A stretch of DNA of 28,334 nt, from contig DBXJ01000058.1 in assembly GCA_002309475.1 (NCBI GenBank), forward strand, positions 13,276 to 41,609, given 5' to 3'. Below are positions 25,759-28,334 of this stretch, piece by piece (within the stretch, counting starts at the first letter, position 1; each line of letters starts with the position of its first letter). Made by a program: the position numbers and the translations under genes. Origin of the DNA: Bacteroidales bacterium UBA1215 (GTDB lineage Bacteria; Bacteroidota; Bacteroidia; Bacteroidales; WCHB1-69). The notes under the pieces are model-generated. The model was not told the DNA's origin. It worked only from the letters and a program-made list of their open reading frames with translations, and ran no database searches.

Positions 25759-25830
25759 ATGGTAAAAAACAATTATCTCAACATTAAAAAACGAGACGAG
25801 TATCTCGGCTAAGAAAGCCTTTTTTCTTAG
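25759..25830 (+). promoter_or_regulatory. tnaA leader: 17-codon reading frame running into overlapping hairpins
   Basis: ATG 25759 to TAA 25810-25812 encodes MVKNNYLNIKKRDEYLG. Its last codons form a CGAGA/TCTCG stem (25792-25796 with 25803-25807). Two further pairings overlap its stop: GGCT/AGCC (25807-25810 with 25816-25819) followed by T6, which looks like a small terminator, and a perfect 8-bp CTAAGAAA/TTTCTTAG stem (25809-25816 with 25823-25830). The last two exclude each other. This has the layout of a translated attenuator like tnaC, but the peptide has no Trp. Expression of the small frame is unproven. Confidence 0.4.
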
Positions 25831-25915
25831 AGGAATTGTTTTACCTTTACAGATGTCGTTTTTTTTCATTGATTAACAAAAATATTCATTAAATAATCAT
25901 TAAAATATTAATATT

Positions 25916-27289
25916 ATGGAATTACCATTCGCAGAAGCATGGAAGATTAAAATGGTTGAGCCAATCCATAAAAGCACACGTGCAGAACGTGAAAAATGGC
26001 TCGCAGAAGCTCACAACAACGTATTTATGTTGAAAGCGGAACAAGTTTACATTGATTGTTTAACCGATTCAGGTACAGGTGCCATGAGCGACCGTCAATG
26101 GTCTGCCTTGATGATGGGTGACGAAAGTTATAGCGGTGCTCGTTCATTCTTTGAATTGAAAGATACAATCACTAGAATTACAGGTTTTGAGTATGTAATA
26201 CCTACACACCAAGGCCGTGCAGCAGAAAACGTTTTGTTTTCATATTTGGTAAAAGAAGGTATGGTAGTGCCCGGCAATGCTCATTTTGACACTACAAAAG
26301 GACATATCGAATTCCGTAAGGCTACCGCTATCGATGTTACCATAGACGAGGCAAAAGACACCCAATTGGAATTGCCTTTCAAAGGAAATGTCAGCCTTGA
26401 AAAATTGGAAAAAGTGTTGAAAGAAAACCAGGGAAAAGTTCCTTTTATGGTTTTGACAGTTACCAACAATACCGTTGGCGGACAGCCGGTAAGCATGAAA
26501 AATATTCGTGAAACAGCAGAATTGTGCCATAAATATGGTGTTCCTGTCAATATGGATTCGGCTCGTTTTGCAGAAAATGCTTATTTTATCAAAATGCGTG
26601 AAGAAGGTTATGCCGACAAAACTATCAAAGAAATTGCCAAAGAAATGTTCTCTTATGTTGACAGTATGACCATGAGTGCCAAGAAAGACGGTCTTGTCAA
26701 TATGGGTGGTTTTATCGCTACCAACAAACAAGATTGGTACGAAGGTGCAAAAGCATTTTGTATTCCTTTTGAAGGATTTTTGACTTATGGTGGTATGAAT
26801 GGTCGTGATATGGCTGCTTTGGCTGTCGGTTTGGATGAAAATACCGAATTCGACATGTTGGATACACGTATCAAACAAGTGCAATATCTGGCTAAAAAGT
26901 TAGATGAATACGGTATCCCTTATCAACGTCCTGTCGGCGGACATGCTTTGTTTATCGATGCTGACAAAGTGTTGACAAACGTACCTAAAGAAGAGTTCCC
27001 TGCACAGACACTTACTTGCGAATTGTATCTTGAAGCAGGTGTGCGTGGTTGTGAAATAGGCTATATTTTGGCAGACAGAGATCCTGTTACACGTCAAAAT
27101 CGTTTCAACGGTATGGACTTTTTACGTCTTTGCATTTGCAGAAGAGTATATACCAACAACCACATGGACGTGATTGCGGCAGCTTTGAAAAATGTGTACG
27201 ACCGCAGAGAAAGCATCAAACACGGTGTACGTATCACTTGGGAAGCCGAACTTATGCGTCACTTCACCGTTCAATTGGAAAGATTGTAA
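25916..27289 (+). CDS. tnaA: Tryptophanase (tryptophan indole-lyase)
   Basis: A 457-residue PLP enzyme that splits tryptophan to indole, pyruvate and ammonia. Family motifs are IDCLTDSGTGAMSD (residues ~45-58), THQGRAAEN, NMDSARFAENAYFI and the PLP lysine in SAKKDG (Lys256/257). It is assigned as tryptophanase rather than tyrosine phenol-lyase because MDSARFAENAYF and the AFDTTKGH-like pocket follow TnaA rather than TPL (which has YDATRCVENAYF). The length is as in other Bacteroidetes TnaA. It is monocistronic: a long leader precedes it and a strong terminator follows; no tnaB permease is adjacent. The immediate 5' UTR is extremely AT-rich, with two TCATTAAA copies, without a Shine-Dalgarno sequence. 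Confidence 0.95.
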   Translation: MELPFAEAWKIKMVEPIHKSTRAEREKWLAEAHNNVFMLKAEQVYIDCLTDSGTGAMSDRQWSALMMGDESYSGARSFFELKDTITRITGFEYVIPTHQGRAAENVLFSYLVKEGMVVPGNAHFDTTKGHIEFRKATAIDVTIDEAKDTQLELPFKGNVSLEKLEKVLKENQGKVPFMVLTVTNNTVGGQPVSMKNIRETAELCHKYGVPVNMDSARFAENAYFIKMREEGYADKTIKEIAKEMFSYVDSMTMSAKKDGLVNMGGFIATNKQDWYEGAKAFCIPFEGFLTYGGMNGRDMAALAVGLDENTEFDMLDTRIKQVQYLAKKLDEYGIPYQRPVGGHALFIDADKVLTNVPKEEFPAQTLTCELYLEAGVRGCEIGYILADRDPVTRQNRFNGMDFLRLCICRRVYTNNHMDVIAAALKNVYDRRESIKHGVRITWEAELMRHFTVQLERL

Positions 27290-27322
27290 TTGTAAAATTT
27301 TTTTAATTATTATATGTCACCT

Positions 27323-27352
27323 AAGGGATACTGAAAAGTATCCCTTTTTTGT
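27323..27352 (+). terminator. Intrinsic terminator of tnaA
   Basis: Perfect 9-bp stem AAGGGATAC (27323-27331) with GTATCCCTT (27338-27346), loop TGAAAA, followed by a run of Ts. Strong and well placed 34 nt after the stop. Confidence 0.95.
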
Positions 27353-27392
27353 TTATAAATGAATTCTATAGCTATCTATGAGAACTTGTTCT

Positions 27393-27453
27393 TTTGTTGA
27401 AAAAAATATTGTTCTGATTCATTGATATTTCAATGATTTTTTGTATTTTTGCA
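27393..27453 (+). promoter_or_regulatory. Promoter/palindrome cassette, copy 1 (before the four-helix-bundle gene)
   Basis: It contains TTG (27422-27424), then exactly 19 nt, then TATTTTTG (27444-27451), a full Bacteroidetes -33/-7 promoter. A palindrome CATTGA-TATT-TCAATG (27420-27435) overlaps the -33 box. The 61-nt block is nearly identical to 28170-28231 (two substitutions and one A of length difference). Confidence 0.75.
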
Positions 27454-27468
27454 GAATAATAGTATCTT

Positions 27469-28109
27469 ATGAACCACGATAATCAAAATAAGCAAAAAGT
27501 TTAGAAAACGCTAAAAATTAGCGAGAAGCAAACAAACCGATAACTTTTCTTCCTCAGCATGGACATTATCGTCATTTGCGGGTATATCAGGTTACTGAGA
27601 TGATTTATGACATCACATTTTATTTTACAAAAAAATATCTTAGAAGGGGAGACCGCACCATTGATCAAATGGTGCAAGCGGCTCGCTCGGGTAAGCAAAA
27701 TATTGCCGAAGGCAACCAAGCCGCTGCCACTTCCGGAGAAACTGAAATCAAACTCACTAATGTGGAAAAAGCCAGCCTTGAGGAATTGCTTGACGATTAT
27801 GAGGACTATCTACGGGTGCGTAAACTGCAGCAATGGGGAAACCAACATCCCCGTTATGAAAAAATGCGACAATATGCCCGCAGTGAGCAAATTAAAAATG
27901 AATACGCCGAAAAAATCCAGCAAATGAATGATGAAGAAATTGCCAACTTGTGCATAACGCTCATCCATCAGGCTATGTATATGCTGCACAAACTATTGAT
28001 AACCATGCAAGACCGTTTTGTAAAAGAAGGTGGTATCAGGGAGCTTATGTTCCAAAGCCGCATGAATTACCGCAAAAAACGAAACACCCCCAACACTCCT
28101 GAACCCTGA
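27469..28109 (+). CDS. Four-helix-bundle protein (Bacteroidetes 'four helix bundle suffix' family), 5' end disrupted or atypical
   Basis: The conserved body is readable in one frame from a TTG at 27576 to the stop at 28107-28109 (177 residues). It includes RTIDQMVQAARSGKQNIAEG (residues 27-46) and ETEIKLTNV...SLEELLDDYEDYLRVR (55-82), all helical. Upstream in the same frame, FLPQHGHYRHL, which looks like a normal family N-terminus, continues back to a TAG at 27519 with no ATG, GTG or TTG. The ATG well placed after the promoter (27469) is in another frame and reaches a TAG at 27502; beyond it that frame reads KTLKISEKQTNR, protein-like, before another stop. So the start is either lost by a stop plus frameshift, or the gene uses TTG 27576 or a non-standard codon. 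Related proteins are linked to 23S rRNA insertions and variable loci; biochemical function unknown. hsdM follows. Confidence 0.7.
27509..27523 (+). repeat. Perfect small hairpin CGCTAA-AAA-TTAGCG
   Basis: A 6-bp perfect stem with a 3-nt loop located 7 nt after the short frame that starts at 27469 ends, and within the region where the four-helix-bundle reading frame is lost. It may be a leader structure or a scar. Confidence 0.4.
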
Positions 28110-28136
28110 AAACATAGCAGACAATATACCCCCCCT

Positions 28137-28152
28137 CCTTCCTTCCTTCCTT
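28137..28152 (+). repeat. Tetranucleotide repeat (CCTT)4 in a pyrimidine-only tract
   Basis: Four perfect CCTT units sit in a C/T run that begins with seven or so Cs near 28129 and continues as TTTTCTCTTCTCC. It lies between the four-helix-bundle stop and the hsdM promoter cassette. Confidence 0.7.
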
Positions 28153-28169
28153 TTCTCTTCTCCACCTGC

Positions 28170-28231
28170 TTTGTTGAAAAAAAATATTGTTCTGATTCAT
28201 TGATTTTTCAATGATTTTTAGTATTTTTGCA
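28170..28231 (+). promoter_or_regulatory. Promoter/palindrome cassette, copy 2 (before hsdM)
   Basis: TTG (28200-28202), 19 nt, TATTTTTG (28222-28229), with the palindrome CATTGA-TTTT-TCAATG (28198-28213) over the -33 box. Same architecture and almost the same sequence as 27393-27453. Confidence 0.75.
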
Positions 28232-28257
28232 AAATATATCGGATATAATAGAGCAAT

Positions 28258-28334
28258 ATGGCAAAACAAAAGAATGTCAAACAATCTAAGAGTATGGAGT
28301 CGGCCCTGTGGGAGTCGGCCAACAAACTGCGCGG
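28258..28334 (+). CDS. hsdM: Type I restriction-modification DNA methylase subunit HsdM (3' end outside window)
   Basis: Only 25 codons are visible, from ATG 28258 to the right edge. They include SMESALWESANKLR followed by G, the very characteristic start of Bacteroidetes HsdM N6-adenine methylases (the N-terminal helical domain that continues with GSVE..EYKHVVLGLIF in relatives). HsdM provides the methyl transfer and, with HsdS, sequence recognition. The gene begins 28 nt after the duplicated promoter cassette. hsdS and hsdR should lie to the right if the system is complete. Assignment rests on a short motif but a distinctive one. Confidence 0.75.
   Translation, partial: MAKQKNVKQSKSMESALWESANKLR

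Noticed and set aside
25759..25812. A true tnaC homologue in the tnaA leader
   Set aside because: The 17-residue frame has no Trp, no Asp spacing and no terminal Pro as in TnaC; only the layout is similar, so it is listed as a hypothesis and not as tnaC.
26240..26884. A 214-codon open frame antisense to tnaA
   Set aside because: It is the mirror of a highly conserved enzyme, rich in Phe/His/Thr from reversed codon bias, with no recognisable domain.
28129..28165. CRISPR-like repeat array near the restriction locus
   Set aside because: The units are 4 nt simple repeats without spacers; no direct repeats of 20-40 nt with unique spacers occur anywhere in the window.

Overview
The window looks like chromosomal DNA of an AT-rich member of the Bacteroidetes, most likely order Bacteroidales. 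The reasons are: four secreted proteins ending in type IX secretion (T9SS) sorting domains, promoters with the Bacteroidetes -7 box TAnnTTTG, few Shine-Dalgarno sequences, the two-domain 'alternative GlmU' protein, a BspA-type leucine-rich protein, a four-helix-bundle protein typical of Bacteroidetes variable loci, and tryptophanase. No rRNA, tRNA, insertion sequence or CRISPR array was seen.

Layout. (1) 2-1096: 3' part of a secreted SGNH-type hydrolase with a T9SS tail, followed by a clear terminator. (2) 1327-5836: a tightly packed forward run of M24 aminopeptidase (pepP), DUF368 polyprenyl-phosphate translocase (popT), aroE, thiL and a small lipoprotein. (3) 9646-5884, reverse strand: a two-gene unit of surface proteins, a BspA-type LRR protein and an 827-residue IgGFc-binding-like/PKD protein with a type B T9SS tail. 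(4) 9941-18049, forward: alternative GlmU, Lon protease, a T9SS-exported subtilase and a UvrA, with gaps of 3-26 nt. (5) 18182-25633, forward: a compact lipid/polyene-type biosynthesis cluster. It holds ACP, LpxL-like acyltransferase, methyltransferase, YbgC-like thioesterase, ketosynthase, a short KS-like chain-length-factor protein, a second ACP, a small DMT membrane protein, a LolA-like carrier, a GT2 glycosyltransferase and an alpha/beta hydrolase. (6) 25634-27350: tryptophanase with a long structured leader and a strong terminator. (7) 27393-28334: start of a type I restriction-modification locus, with a four-helix-bundle gene and then hsdM, each behind a nearly identical copy of the same promoter/palindrome cassette.

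How the genes work together. Region 5 resembles the aryl-polyene/flexirubin group of Gram-negative gene clusters: KS plus chain-length factor plus two ACPs build a chain, the thioesterase, methyltransferase, acyltransferase and GT2 tailor or attach it, and the LolA-like protein and membrane protein handle traffic to the envelope. It lacks the ketoreductase, dehydratase, aryl-activating ligase and MMPL exporter expected of a full cluster, so it is either split in the genome or makes a different envelope lipid. Region 7 suggests that the restriction system and its four-helix-bundle neighbour are co-regulated through a duplicated operator. The tnaA leader shows possible attenuation signals. These three places are the most worth following up.
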